The notes beneath the pieces were generated by a model, which did not search any database, was not told the origin of the DNA, and saw nothing but the letters and a program-made list of their open reading frames with translations. The translations under genes were made by a program, and so were the position numbers. A stretch of 64,000 nucleotides of DNA, from contig NZ_JABFNS010000009.1 in the NCBI RefSeq assembly GCF_013116825.1, positions 1 to 64,000 on the forward strand. Reading direction: 5' to 3'. Every line of letters starts with the position of its first letter. Position 1 is the first letter of the stretch. Of this stretch, positions 41,267 to 49,228 are shown piece after piece. The DNA comes from Myxococcus xanthus. GTDB lineage: Bacteria; Myxococcota; Myxococcia; Myxococcales; Myxococcaceae.

Positions 41267-41502
41267 TCGTCATGCGCGACGAGCGCGTCCTTCAGGGCAC
41301 TGCCGTCCAAATCGTGAAGGGAATGCAGGACATCGCCTTCGGTGTGGAGCGCTTGTCCTTGGGCGAGTACGTTGACTGGGTGGTAGCCAATGCCCTGCGA
41401 TTCGAGTCTGTCGCGCTGCGCGTGCAAGGTGAAACCGACGAGGAGAAGGCCGCGTCCCTCGTGGACGAGATGCTCCGCACGGGCTTGGCGACGCGGAAGT
41501 GA
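41260..41502 (+). CDS. Small hypothetical protein after cyclotransferases
   Basis: The 80-residue, mostly helical protein (LQGTAVQIVKGMQDIAFGVE ... VDEMLRTGLATRK) overlaps the previous gene by seven bases, with GAGAGGAAG upstream. It looks like part of the amidoligase operon. It might be the substrate or a partner; not recognised. Confidence 0.6.
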   Translation: MVIVMRDERVLQGTAVQIVKGMQDIAFGVERLSLGEYVDWVVANALRFESVALRVQGETDEEKAASLVDEMLRTGLATRK

Positions 41503-41514
41503 GCCAGGCAGGCA

Positions 41515-41607
41515 TGGCATGCCTCTCAGGGCATGCCCATGCAGCCCGGCCTTATCCGCTTGCCGAAGCATCCTGTTTCACCTGATGTTTCACGCACATC
41601 AGGGAGG
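41515..41607. repeat. Hairpin cluster between convergent genes
   Basis: Two palindromic stretches are visible: GGCATGCC copies around 41518-41540, and CCTGATG/CATCAGG (about 41580-41602) flanked by two direct TGTTTCAC copies. They lie between the ends of convergent genes and may act as a bidirectional terminator. Confidence 0.45.
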
Positions 41608-41615
41608 TGCGCCCC

Positions 41616-41924
41616 TCATGCGTGGCACTCGCCACTGCGGAGGGGCAGTTCTCTCTCGCCGCGAGCAACCGACGCCCGCAGTGCTTCCTGCTCCGGTGTG
41701 TGGGCGCACGGCGAGTCTGTCGTCTCCACAAGCTCCAAGGCGTCCTCGGCGCCTAGCGCATGCAACGCCGCAGCCTCTGCTCGTCGGTACTCTTCCTTCG
41801 CCCTGGCGAGCCGCGTCCGCGATTCGACACTGCCGTCCATCGCCGCGTACGCCCGCTGCAACGCCACTTCTACTCGCCCCAGCTCTACCGCGAGGGCGTG
41901 CCGCTCGTTCATCGTCATCCGCAT
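41616..41924 (-). CDS. Small coiled-coil hypothetical protein
   Basis: The 102-residue protein is a Glu/Arg/Ala-rich helix (ALAVELGRVEVALQRAYAAM ... LARAKEEYRRAEAAALHALG) with coiled-coil character. TGGAG precedes the ATG on the minus strand. It is convergent with the amidoligase operon. Low certainty because the length is short. Confidence 0.45.
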   Translation of the reverse strand: MRMTMNERHALAVELGRVEVALQRAYAAMDGSVESRTRLARAKEEYRRAEAAALHALGAEDALELVETTDSPCAHTPEQEALRASVARGERELPLRSGECHA

Positions 41925-42134
41925 ACTCCACAGCACGCGACATGCCAGCCCGCCGGGTGGCTCAGGCCAGCAACCATTCCCACGAGGTCGCCCCGTATGA
42001 TTGGCAGAGGCGGGCACTCCTTTTTCCACCCAGGCATTGCTCGACTACGACACGTGCCCCGAGAATGGTAATCATCACCCGGCGCCTCAACGCGCACTCG
42101 CCCCGAATACACAGCAAGGCGAGCAAAGGCTCAC

Positions 42135-42839
42135 ATGCATAAAAAACCACGCCGTCCTGTTTCGCAGGTTCACGGTTCATCCTCTTCCGCGAGGGAGCTC
42201 CTCCGCCCGTCCGCTCCGAAGTTCGCGACATCTCTTGAGGCGTCCTTCCGCACCGCCCTTGATGAGGAGCTGGCGCGCCCACTCGCCAGCCTCGTCGCGA
42301 GACTGGCCGGGGTGGCGAAGCGCCTCGTCCCGGGGCCCCAACAGGAAGTGTCGCGCCAGCGCCCCGTCCACGACGCGAGGCCTCCGCCCCCCGCGCAACC
42401 GCAGCGCCTGCCCCCGCCGCCTCCTCCCGCGCCTACGGCCAGGGCCTGCGCCGTCATCGGCTGCAAGCGCCCCCACCGCAGCCAGGGTTACTGCGGGGCG
42501 CACTACCAGAAGCGGCGCCTCATGTTGGCCACGGGCCGCCTGCACACCGCGTGGGTGGAAGGCGCCGCGCCCCACAGCGTCCCCGAAATCATTCTCCCGC
42601 GCGGGCGCAGGCCCAAGGCTGATGCCGCGCCTGCGACGCCAGCCCCCGCCGTCAGCCCGTCCCCTCGCATGTGGGTGCGGAAGAAGGGGGCAATGGGGGC
42701 GGACGGCTCCTCCGGCCCTGGGGCGCCAGCGCCTGCCGGGAAACCAGAAGCGAGTCACCTCGACTCGGAGGGCGAGCGCGCCAAGGCCACCGCCCAGCGC
42801 TGGGCCAGCGAGTTCCGCTCGCGGACGCGGCGCGCCTGA
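42135..42839 (+). CDS. Cys/His zinc-finger protein with Pro-rich linkers
   Basis: The 234-residue protein has a central motif CAVIGCKRPHRSQGYCGAHY followed by KRRLMLATGRLH, a C-x4-C-x8-C-x2-H zinc-binding site with a basic helix. It is flanked by Pro/Ala-rich regions. The type is seen in myxobacterial and phage proteins that may bind DNA. It is the last phage-like gene before the host-like region. Confidence 0.6.
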   Translation: MHKKPRRPVSQVHGSSSSARELLRPSAPKFATSLEASFRTALDEELARPLASLVARLAGVAKRLVPGPQQEVSRQRPVHDARPPPPAQPQRLPPPPPPAPTARACAVIGCKRPHRSQGYCGAHYQKRRLMLATGRLHTAWVEGAAPHSVPEIILPRGRRPKADAAPATPAPAVSPSPRMWVRKKGAMGADGSSGPGAPAPAGKPEASHLDSEGERAKATAQRWASEFRSRTRRA

Positions 42840-42858
42840 AGCGCCCCTGCCCGTGCCA

Positions 42859-42888
42859 GGCCCCCTCCTGCCCCAGGAGGGGCCCCCA
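42859..42888. terminator. GC-rich hairpin at the right limit of the prophage
   Basis: GGCCCCCTCCTG and CAGGAGGGGCC form a long stem closed by CCC, between convergent genes ending at 42839 and 42905. A bidirectional terminator is likely. Confidence 0.5.
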
Positions 42889-42904
42889 TTCCCGCGCTGT
42901 GGCG

Positions 42905-44797
42905 TCAGGGTTGGCCCTTCGGTCCGACGGGGGCAAGGCGCCCGTCCCTCGTGATGCGCACCACGTGGGCGGGTGCAAGGGCCCCAGCCGGGCCACATAC
43001 GACTGCGTCGAGTCGCTGGTCCGTCGTCCCCACCACGAGGTCTCCCGCGTCGTCCAGCGCGTATGCCATGGGCGCCCCCGGGAGCGTCACCCAAGGCGTG
43101 GCCCGCCACCGCCCCTCGGACGCGTCGACACGCACCAGACGCCCTGCACCGCCAAGCAGGTGCGCCAGCCCCTCCAGCACCACGAGGGTGCCGTGCATCC
43201 GCACGACTTGCAGGGGGTTGGCCTGGGGCTCCTCCAGCACCGTCATCCGCCCGGCCTCATACACCCCCAGGGCGCCCCCAAACTCCCCGTCGTCCCATCC
43301 GACGAGACAAGCCTCTCCCATGGCTTCGAGGACGGACGCTGAATCCCCCCCAGGCACGGCTGCACAGGGACTCCCTTGTGGGGGCGCCTTCGGCTTGTCC
43401 CAGTGCAACTGGACGGAGGTGTGCCCGTCCTCGCACACCGTCCACTCCCCGCTTCGTCCTGGAATGAGGCGGGCGCAGTCGATGGAGTCCGCCGGCCGCA
43501 CCTCCTGGTCGGAGCGCCATTCCAGGGCCAACCTCGCGTGGATCCGCGCCACTGGAGAGGCGTGTGCCGCCACCACCTGCTGCAGCAGCGGCTTCAGCTC
43601 CTCCGCATGCGCCTGGAAGGAGTAGCTGCCCAGCGCATCAACCGCCGCGGCCTGGACTTCGCTGTGCGGCGCGTCGACCGCCTGGCGCAACGCATCGAGA
43701 GCGGCTGAATCTCCGACGCGCCCAAGGGCCTCCGCTGCCCGCGCGCGCTCCCACCCTTCGCCCCCCGTGGCCAGCAGCCGCAGCAGCGGCTCTGTCGCGG
43801 CTGGCCGCGCCACGGGCCCCAGGGACGCAAGGCTCGTGAGGGCCCGGGCACGGCATTCAGGCGCGGCGAGCTGCTCAAGGACGCCCGGCACCGCAGCAGG
43901 ACTCCCGAAGGCCACCAGCGCCTGCAGCGCCACGGGTGTGAGGCGCACGTCCCCCCGCTGTAGCGCCTGCAGCACCTCGGGCGCGGCCTTCTCCCCTTGG
44001 CGCCCGTAGGCCGCCAACACCGAAGCCACGTAGGCCGCGCGCGGGGTGCACCCGTCAAAAACCGCCTCGCAGCCTGGCGCGGGGGCCGCCGGGCAGGACA
44101 TCCCGGGTGGGCGCCGGAGAGTGGGCTCCGCCAGCTCCCTCGCGAGGAGCGTCCGCAGGCGCGGGACGAAAGTCTCCGTGTACATGGAGCCGCGCCGGGT
44201 GAGCACGTGGCGCACCAGCACCAGCGCCTCCCAGCTCGACTCAGGATTCTCCAGCACCCCCACCAGCACCGGGGCCAACGTCGGGCCGAGGTGCTCCAGC
44301 GTCGACGTGGGCGACTCCAGGAGGTGACGCAGAATGGCTGGAGCTGCTCGCTCGTCATCGAGGGAGGAGAGCGCGTGCAGGGCCATCCCACGGGGCTCCC
44401 GCTCATATGCATCAAGCAGAGCGGGCAAGGCGCTCTTGGCATTCTCCCCCATGTTCGCCAGTGCCTGTACCGCACCGCCGCGGACGCGGCGCTCCGGGTG
44501 CTCAAGCAGCGAAACCAACCGGGGGACGCCCTCCACCCCCGCGCGCCCCAACTTCCAGGCGGCACACGCCTGCTCCGGTGCTGGCCACTTCTCCCCGGTG
44601 TCGGGGCCGTGGGTTTCCTGCAGCAGCGCAAGGCACGCGTCAGTGCCCTCGCAGCACCCCTCCCACGTCATGACGTTGTCCCGCGTCCACGTCTGCCGGG
44701 CACACCCCAGCGCCAGCGCCACCACCGCACACACGAGCCCGGCCAACCACCCGGGGCGCCCGGACTTTACAACTCCCTCCATGTCATCGCCTCTCAT
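42905..44797 (-). CDS. HEAT-repeat lipoprotein
   Basis: The 630-residue protein has a signal peptide ending in a lipobox (VVALALGC, Cys32), then many HEAT/armadillo-type helical repeats (LVSLLEHPERRVRGGAVQAL, ALPALLDAYEREPRGMALHA, EALGRVGDSAALDALRQAVD). A C-terminal 150-residue beta-rich domain ends it. It is probably a periplasm-facing protein-interaction scaffold of the host cell. GGGGGAG precedes the ATG. Confidence 0.75.
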   Translation of the reverse strand: MRGDDMEGVVKSGRPGWLAGLVCAVVALALGCARQTWTRDNVMTWEGCCEGTDACLALLQETHGPDTGEKWPAPEQACAAWKLGRAGVEGVPRLVSLLEHPERRVRGGAVQALANMGENAKSALPALLDAYEREPRGMALHALSSLDDERAAPAILRHLLESPTSTLEHLGPTLAPVLVGVLENPESSWEALVLVRHVLTRRGSMYTETFVPRLRTLLARELAEPTLRRPPGMSCPAAPAPGCEAVFDGCTPRAAYVASVLAAYGRQGEKAAPEVLQALQRGDVRLTPVALQALVAFGSPAAVPGVLEQLAAPECRARALTSLASLGPVARPAATEPLLRLLATGGEGWERARAAEALGRVGDSAALDALRQAVDAPHSEVQAAAVDALGSYSFQAHAEELKPLLQQVVAAHASPVARIHARLALEWRSDQEVRPADSIDCARLIPGRSGEWTVCEDGHTSVQLHWDKPKAPPQGSPCAAVPGGDSASVLEAMGEACLVGWDDGEFGGALGVYEAGRMTVLEEPQANPLQVVRMHGTLVVLEGLAHLLGGAGRLVRVDASEGRWRATPWVTLPGAPMAYALDDAGDLVVGTTDQRLDAVVCGPAGALAPAHVVRITRDGRLAPVGPKGQP

Positions 44798-44842
44798 TCT
44801 CCCCCCTCGGTGAAGGGACTTCGAAACCAACGCTCCAGCCAG

Positions 44843-45448
44843 TCACGCACCACCCAGCAACCGAGTGCCGCGCCCGAGGGCCTTCACAACGCGCGTGCCG
44901 GCCACCCAGTCGTGAAGACATCGCCGCTCCTCTCCGACAATGAAGAGCGCATCCACGAGGCCGAACCAGGCGCAGTAACCGCACAGCGCCATCGGGAGCG
45001 CATTCCGCAGCAGGGCAATGCGCCACACCTCCGCCGGAAGTCCGTCTCCTCGGACGACTCGAATTCCCAAGAGCCGCTTGCCGAGGCTCGCGCCAGTGCC
45101 TCGAATCAGGCTCGCCTGCACGAGCAACACGAGGAGCGCCGGAGTGTAGACGGCTGGAGCCTTCATCGCCGCTTCGCCCGGAATGGCCAGGCACCGAAGC
45201 ACGCCCAGGAACAGAGACGGAAGCAGGAGCGCTGCCCCATCGACAAGGCATGCCGCGAGCCGGGCCCAGCACGTCGCCAGCTCCGGAGCCGCATGAAGGC
45301 ACCGGAAACACAGGCCCGCCCCCGACGCGGCACAGAAGGCACAGGTGAAGGTGCCGCAACGAGTACAGGCAAGGGCGGCAGAGAAGCCTGGATGCTCGGA
45401 GCATTCGGCTTCCGAAATCGATTCAAGGGCCTCGCGGAAGTCGGACAT
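44843..45448 (-). CDS. RDD-family membrane protein with N-terminal zinc ribbon
   Basis: The 201-residue protein has an N-terminal cysteine cluster (CTRCGTFTCAFCAASG and CFRC) and then an RDD domain: WARLAACLVDGAALLLPSLF with the Arg and Asp that name the family, a second membrane segment, GTGASLGKRLLGIRVVRGDG, and a final hydrophobic helix pair. RDD proteins are integral membrane proteins, some involved in ion transport. It ends 45 bp before the start of the lipoprotein gene, so the two may be co-transcribed. Confidence 0.75.
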   Translation of the reverse strand: MSDFREALESISEAECSEHPGFSAALACTRCGTFTCAFCAASGAGLCFRCLHAAPELATCWARLAACLVDGAALLLPSLFLGVLRCLAIPGEAAMKAPAVYTPALLVLLVQASLIRGTGASLGKRLLGIRVVRGDGLPAEVWRIALLRNALPMALCGYCAWFGLVDALFIVGEERRCLHDWVAGTRVVKALGRGTRLLGGA

Positions 45449-45962
45449 GGAGGGCCGCAGCACAGCTACGCTCGCCCCCGTGCGGCAAGTTCCTTCAGCG
45501 AGAAATCCCCGCCCGCTCCCACAAATGCAACCCAACAGGTATAATCTCCTCGACCATTATGGCAGGCCGCTTGCCACCTGCTGGTTACCGCGACGCCCGC
45601 TTTTCGCTATTGGCGGGCTGCCCTGCCCAAGAAATGAGCCTCTTGGCGCGCTCCACTCCAAGGCGGCTCCACCAAAGAGGTGGCCACGTCCAGTGGGTTG
45701 AGTGTGGCCAACCTCGGTCGCTGTGTCATGGGTGCGTCACGACGAGTGAGCGGGGAACACACGGGCCGGGGAGTAGTTGTGCCAACGAAACCGGCCGCAG
45801 AATAACCAGGGTACGGTCCGGACTTGTCCCGGACGCCAAACGGGGTGAGCAGTTATCCTTGCCCATGTTCCTGGTGCGCCGCAGTCAGCCCCGGAGCCCA
45901 TCGCAGGTAGCCTCAAACGCGCACATCCTGTCCTGGAACTCCAATCCTGGTAAAAGGAGGGA
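45449..45962. other. Gene-free intergenic region
   Basis: A mixed-composition stretch of about 500 bp between divergent genes. I see no convincing gene; an open frame at 45559-45987 lacks myxobacterial codon bias. It should hold the promoters of the RDD gene and the AraC gene. Confidence 0.5.
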
Positions 45963-46754
45963 GTGCCTCGAGAACAGAGATGGCTAGGGCGCGCGATGGT
46001 AGGCCCGCGCTGGCTCGCGTACCTGGGGGCCGTTGGCCCAACTCAAGAGCATTCGCACCACGCGTTCCAGCTCGTGCGCGCCACTGAGGGACTGCTCGCG
46101 CTCGTAGATGCGCGCGGACGCCGAGCTGAGGGGACGGTGGCCGTCATTCCTCCGGACACCGCTCATCGCATTGAGCACGGTGCAGCACGTGCGTCGCTCG
46201 TATTCGTGGACCCGGACGGTCTCGTCGGCCGCAGGTTACGACAGCTTGAGGTGGGCACGGCTTCAGCAGAGTGGGTTCATGCGGGGACGCCTCTACTTCG
46301 TGTGCCGCACCCAGCCGAGCTGGTGAGTGCGGATGACTGGGTGCGACTTGTGGAAGAGTCGCTGATGCGATTGGTAGGCGAGGCAATCTCCCCCGGCGCG
46401 GTGCACCCTGCGATAAAGCGCCTCGTTACGCTCCTCCCGGGGCGCATCGAAGCGGGAGATGTGAGCCAGCGCGCGCTCGCACAGGAGGTAGGGCTGTCCG
46501 CTGGGCGCTTAGGTCATCTTTTCTCAACCAGCATTGGCATCCCGCTGCGTCCCTACATCCTTTGGCTTCGCCTCCGTCGGGCGACAGAAGCCTTCCAGGA
46601 TGGCGCGACTCTCACCCAAGCCGCTCACGTCGCGGGCTTCACGGACAGCTCGCACCTCAGCAATGCGTTCCGGCGAATGTTCGGTCTTGCCCCCTCGGAG
46701 GTGGCGCGGGGCATCGAGTGGGTCAGCGAGCAGCCGTTCGCACCAGCGAAGTAG
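45963..46754 (+). CDS. AraC-family transcriptional regulator
   Basis: The 263-residue protein has an N-terminal cupin-like sensor domain (HSHHAFQLVRATEGLLALVD ... VAVIPPDTAHRIEHGAA). The C-terminal double helix-turn-helix is of AraC type (QRALAQEVGLSAGRLGHLFS, LTQAAHVAGFTDSSHLSNAF followed by RRMFGLAPSEV). GTG start at 45963 with AAGGAGGG close upstream; the spacing is tight, and ATG at 45996 is the alternative. It reads toward the sterol-desaturase-family gene 47 bp on, which it may regulate. Confidence 0.85.
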   Translation: MPREQRWLGRAMVGPRWLAYLGAVGPTQEHSHHAFQLVRATEGLLALVDARGRRAEGTVAVIPPDTAHRIEHGAARASLVFVDPDGLVGRRLRQLEVGTASAEWVHAGTPLLRVPHPAELVSADDWVRLVEESLMRLVGEAISPGAVHPAIKRLVTLLPGRIEAGDVSQRALAQEVGLSAGRLGHLFSTSIGIPLRPYILWLRLRRATEAFQDGATLTQAAHVAGFTDSSHLSNAFRRMFGLAPSEVARGIEWVSEQPFAPAK

Positions 46755-46801
46755 CCAGTTCTTCCAAGTCAGCGGCGGTGCGGCGATGCCACCCTCCTCC
46801 C

Positions 46802-47692
46802 ATGCTGACAACTTCTCTTGAAGCCCCTCCAACGCGTCTGGCACGCCAGGCACTGCGCATGGGGTACCCGCTCTTCATGCTCCTCGGTGTCAACGGCGCA
46901 GCCCTTGCCCTTCTCCACGGCGGCGCCTCGAAACTGTGGCTTGGCGGACTCCTCATGGCAGCCATCGGAGTGTCCTTCCTCGCTGAGCGCGCCATCCCCT
47001 ACGAGCCAGACTGGAACCGCCCCCACGGGGATGTGGGGCGAGACCTCGTTCACTTCGTCGTCAATGAAGCCTCCAATATCCTGTCCATTCTCGCGCTGCC
47101 GCTTCTTTCAGGCGTGGTAACCGTGCGCGACGCATGGCCACATGAATGGCCGTTCGTTCTCCAGGTACTCCTCGCCGTGCTGGTGTTCGACCTCGGCGTC
47201 ACCCTGACGCACTGGCTGAGCCACCGCGCGCCCGCTCTCTGGCGACTCCACGCCGTGCATCACTCGGTAAAGCGCTTCTACGGCTTCAATGGACTGATGA
47301 AGCACCCTCTTCACCAGGCGTTGGAGATGACAGTGGGGGTGGCGCCACTACTTCTCATCGGGCTTCCCTCAAGCATCGCCTCAGCGCTCGCCGCACTCTC
47401 GTGCGTGCAGCTCCTCATGCAGCACTCGAACGCGGACTACACGGTGGGACCGCTGAAGTACCTGCTGGCCCTCAATGCAGGGCACCGATTCCATCACCTC
47501 AAGTGGGCGGGCGTCGGTGACGTCAACTTCGGTCTATTCACCAACATCTGGGACTACCTGCTTGGCACGTGGGCTTACACGCCCGAAAAGCGCTTCTCTT
47601 CGGATGAACTCGGCATCGCCAAGGAGCCGGGTTTCCCGGTGGGCTACTGGGCGCAGCTACTCAAGCCCTTTCAAGGCAGCAAGGAAGCCTGA
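46802..47692 (+). CDS. Sterol desaturase/fatty acid hydroxylase family membrane enzyme
   Basis: The 296-residue integral membrane protein carries the di-iron histidine boxes of the family: HWLSH, HAVHH and HRFHH (in NAGHRFHHLKW), with a further His in MQHSNADY, spread between hydrophobic segments. The family hydroxylates or desaturates lipids, alkanes and sterols using O2. Substrate cannot be told. It follows the AraC regulator in the same direction. Confidence 0.85.
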   Translation: MLTTSLEAPPTRLARQALRMGYPLFMLLGVNGAALALLHGGASKLWLGGLLMAAIGVSFLAERAIPYEPDWNRPHGDVGRDLVHFVVNEASNILSILALPLLSGVVTVRDAWPHEWPFVLQVLLAVLVFDLGVTLTHWLSHRAPALWRLHAVHHSVKRFYGFNGLMKHPLHQALEMTVGVAPLLLIGLPSSIASALAALSCVQLLMQHSNADYTVGPLKYLLALNAGHRFHHLKWAGVGDVNFGLFTNIWDYLLGTWAYTPEKRFSSDELGIAKEPGFPVGYWAQLLKPFQGSKEA

Positions 47693-47976
47693 GCGTGGAC
47701 CCGGTCGCACTGCTGGCCTTCAACGGGGGACTCCAAGTCTTCGTCTCGTCCTTGCTGGCTTCTCGTCTTCAGGGGTTGGACGAACGCGAGCCCGCACCTC
47801 CTTAGCGGCTTCGGCATCAATGCATTTGTGCTCGGCGGCTCGTGGGGGCAGCGGACGACTGCTGGCAGCGCAGGGCTCAGGGCCGCGGCGATTCTCTCCG
47901 CATGGAGCAGGCTGCACTGCACGACGCTCCCCGTACTCCGGAGGTGAGGGCAGGCGACACAAGGCGCGTTGGAGGG
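47693..47976. other. Gene-free gap upstream of the metal operon
   Basis: No supported gene. The last 40 bp lead into the ArsR promoter. Confidence 0.45.
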
Positions 47977-48010
47977 TTGACCCGAGTGCGTCACTTGCTT
48001 ATATACGCAA
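47977..48010 (+). promoter_or_regulatory. Sigma-70 promoter with palindromic ArsR/SmtB operator
   Basis: TTGACC (47977-47982), a 17-bp spacer and TATATA (48000-48005) make a near-consensus housekeeping promoter. A 16-bp near-perfect palindrome, TTGCTTATATACGCAA (47995-48010, 14 of 16 bases symmetric), covers the -10 box. It ends eight bases before the repressor's ATG. Binding there would block RNA polymerase, the usual way SmtB/CadC-type repressors act; metal would relieve it. Confidence 0.75.
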
Positions 48011-48018
48011 ACGTGAAG

Positions 48019-48417
48019 ATGAGGCGACCACAAGCCCCCCAGGAGACGACTCCGCTCTCCGCCGACGCCTGTCAGGTGGACTACGTCGACGAGGCGAAGG
48101 TGGCGGCTGTCCAACCTCGAATGCTGAGCGCCGACGCGGCCCAGCAGGCGGCGGAACTACTCGGCGCCTTTGCAGACCCGACCCGTCTGCGGCTACTCCA
48201 TGCGCTCTCACTCTCAGAGCTCTGCGTCTGCGACTTGGCCCACTTGGTTGGGCGCTCCATGGCCACCACCTCGCGGCAGCTTCAGCAACTGCGACACATG
48301 GGACTGGTGAAGTACCGGGCCGCTGGCAAGCTCGTGTATTACTCCCTCGCCAGCACCTGGGCGAAGGGGCTCATTCACGACGCCGTCAGGCAGCTTGAGG
48401 GCAGGGAGGCCGCATGA
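48019..48417 (+). CDS. ArsR/SmtB-family metal-responsive repressor (CadC-like)
   Basis: The 132-residue protein has the winged helix of the family (LLGAFADPTRLRLLHALSLS, RSMATTSRQLQQLRHMGLVK, AAGKLVYYSL). Metal-binding cysteines lie in ELCVCDL on the alpha-3 helix plus an N-terminal Cys (ADACQVDYVDE), the CadC/CmtR pattern for Cd, Pb or Zn. It is first in the efflux operon, overlapping the next gene by ATGA, and its promoter carries a matching palindrome, so autoregulation of the whole operon is expected. A GTG six bases earlier is an alternative start. Confidence 0.88.
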   Translation: MRRPQAPQETTPLSADACQVDYVDEAKVAAVQPRMLSADAAQQAAELLGAFADPTRLRLLHALSLSELCVCDLAHLVGRSMATTSRQLQQLRHMGLVKYRAAGKLVYYSLASTWAKGLIHDAVRQLEGREAA

Positions 48418-48752
48418 AGGGTACCCTTCGCCTCCAACGCGCCCTCTCCCTGAGCCGAGCCCTCTTGGTGGTGCTTCTCGCTCTCGTCTACTCCGGTGCC
48501 CCTCGCTATGCGCTGGCCGCGCTTGGCTTTGAGGAGCCAGAGTGTAGTGAAGAATGCGCTGGGTCTCTCGGGGACAAGCAGTGCCCGCCGGGTTGCGCTG
48601 TTGGCCCGTGTGCCAAATGCCCCCCCGTTGTCGCGCCTGCTGCGCAGCCTCTCCTCGTGGAGGCGCGCCCGGTGTCCGAAATGCTGGTGCTAGTGCCGCA
48701 CGCGCCTGCCCCCCCTGTAGCTGAAGGGCTCTTCCAGCCTCCCAGGGCGTAG
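48414..48752 (+). CDS. Small secreted Cys-rich protein of the metal operon
   Basis: The 112-residue protein has a signal peptide (LLVVLLALVYSGAPRYALAA) and then eight Cys in about 35 residues (EPECSEECAGSLGDKQCPPG, CAVGPCAKC), followed by a Pro/Val-rich tail. It could bind metal in the periplasm. No named family recognised. It is coupled to the repressor gene. Confidence 0.65.
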   Translation: MKGTLRLQRALSLSRALLVVLLALVYSGAPRYALAALGFEEPECSEECAGSLGDKQCPPGCAVGPCAKCPPVVAPAAQPLLVEARPVSEMLVLVPHAPAPPVAEGLFQPPRA

Positions 48753-48958
48753 CACCCGACGCCCACGGGAGAGGTGTGCCCCAAGGCCGGCACCTCACGG
48801 CGGTTTGACTCAGACGCACCTTCCCTTCGCCACGCGAGCGCAGTCCGTGCTGACACGGACTGCCACATCGCGCACCGTCCAACCACGCTTCACGTCCAAG
48901 CTGTGGGCCCGCTCGCGGGGCTGTCCCCGCGGTGGCCCATGGCCGGAGTCGTCGCCCC

Positions 48959-49228
48959 ATGTCCATGCCCCGCTCGCTGGCGTTTGCTGCCCTCTTCGCG
49001 CTTGCCTCCGCAGCCTTCCCAGTTTTTGCCGAAGAAGCCCCCGCCCAGACAAAGCCTGCTGCCCCAGTCAAGTGCGAGCACGGAGTGAAGAAGTCCCTAT
49101 GCACGCGCTGCAACCCGAAGCTTGAGGCCGTCTTCAAGGCAAAGGGCGACTGGTGTGAGGAGCACCGGCGTCCTGAGTCTCAGTGCGCCGTGTGCAACTC
49201 GAAGCTTGCGAAGGAGGGCGTCAAGTGA
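48959..49228 (+). CDS. Secreted metal-binding-repeat protein
   Basis: After a signal peptide (residues 1-24) the 89-residue protein holds two Cys/His units: CEHGVKKSLCTRCNP (39-53) and CEEHRRPESQCAVCN (66-80). They are joined by KLEAVFKAKGDW. The same pair with the same linker type (ELSEVFKEKGDW) occurs in the N-terminal extension of the following adaptor, so this is a stand-alone copy of that module. A periplasmic metal carrier handing metal to the pump is a reasonable hypothesis. GTGA overlap with the adaptor. Confidence 0.7.
   Translation: MSMPRSLAFAALFALASAAFPVFAEEAPAQTKPAAPVKCEHGVKKSLCTRCNPKLEAVFKAKGDWCEEHRRPESQCAVCNSKLAKEGVK

Noticed and set aside
45559-45987. 142-codon open frame upstream of the AraC gene
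   Set aside because: Codon use does not match the host, there is no domain, and it overlaps the AraC start in another frame.
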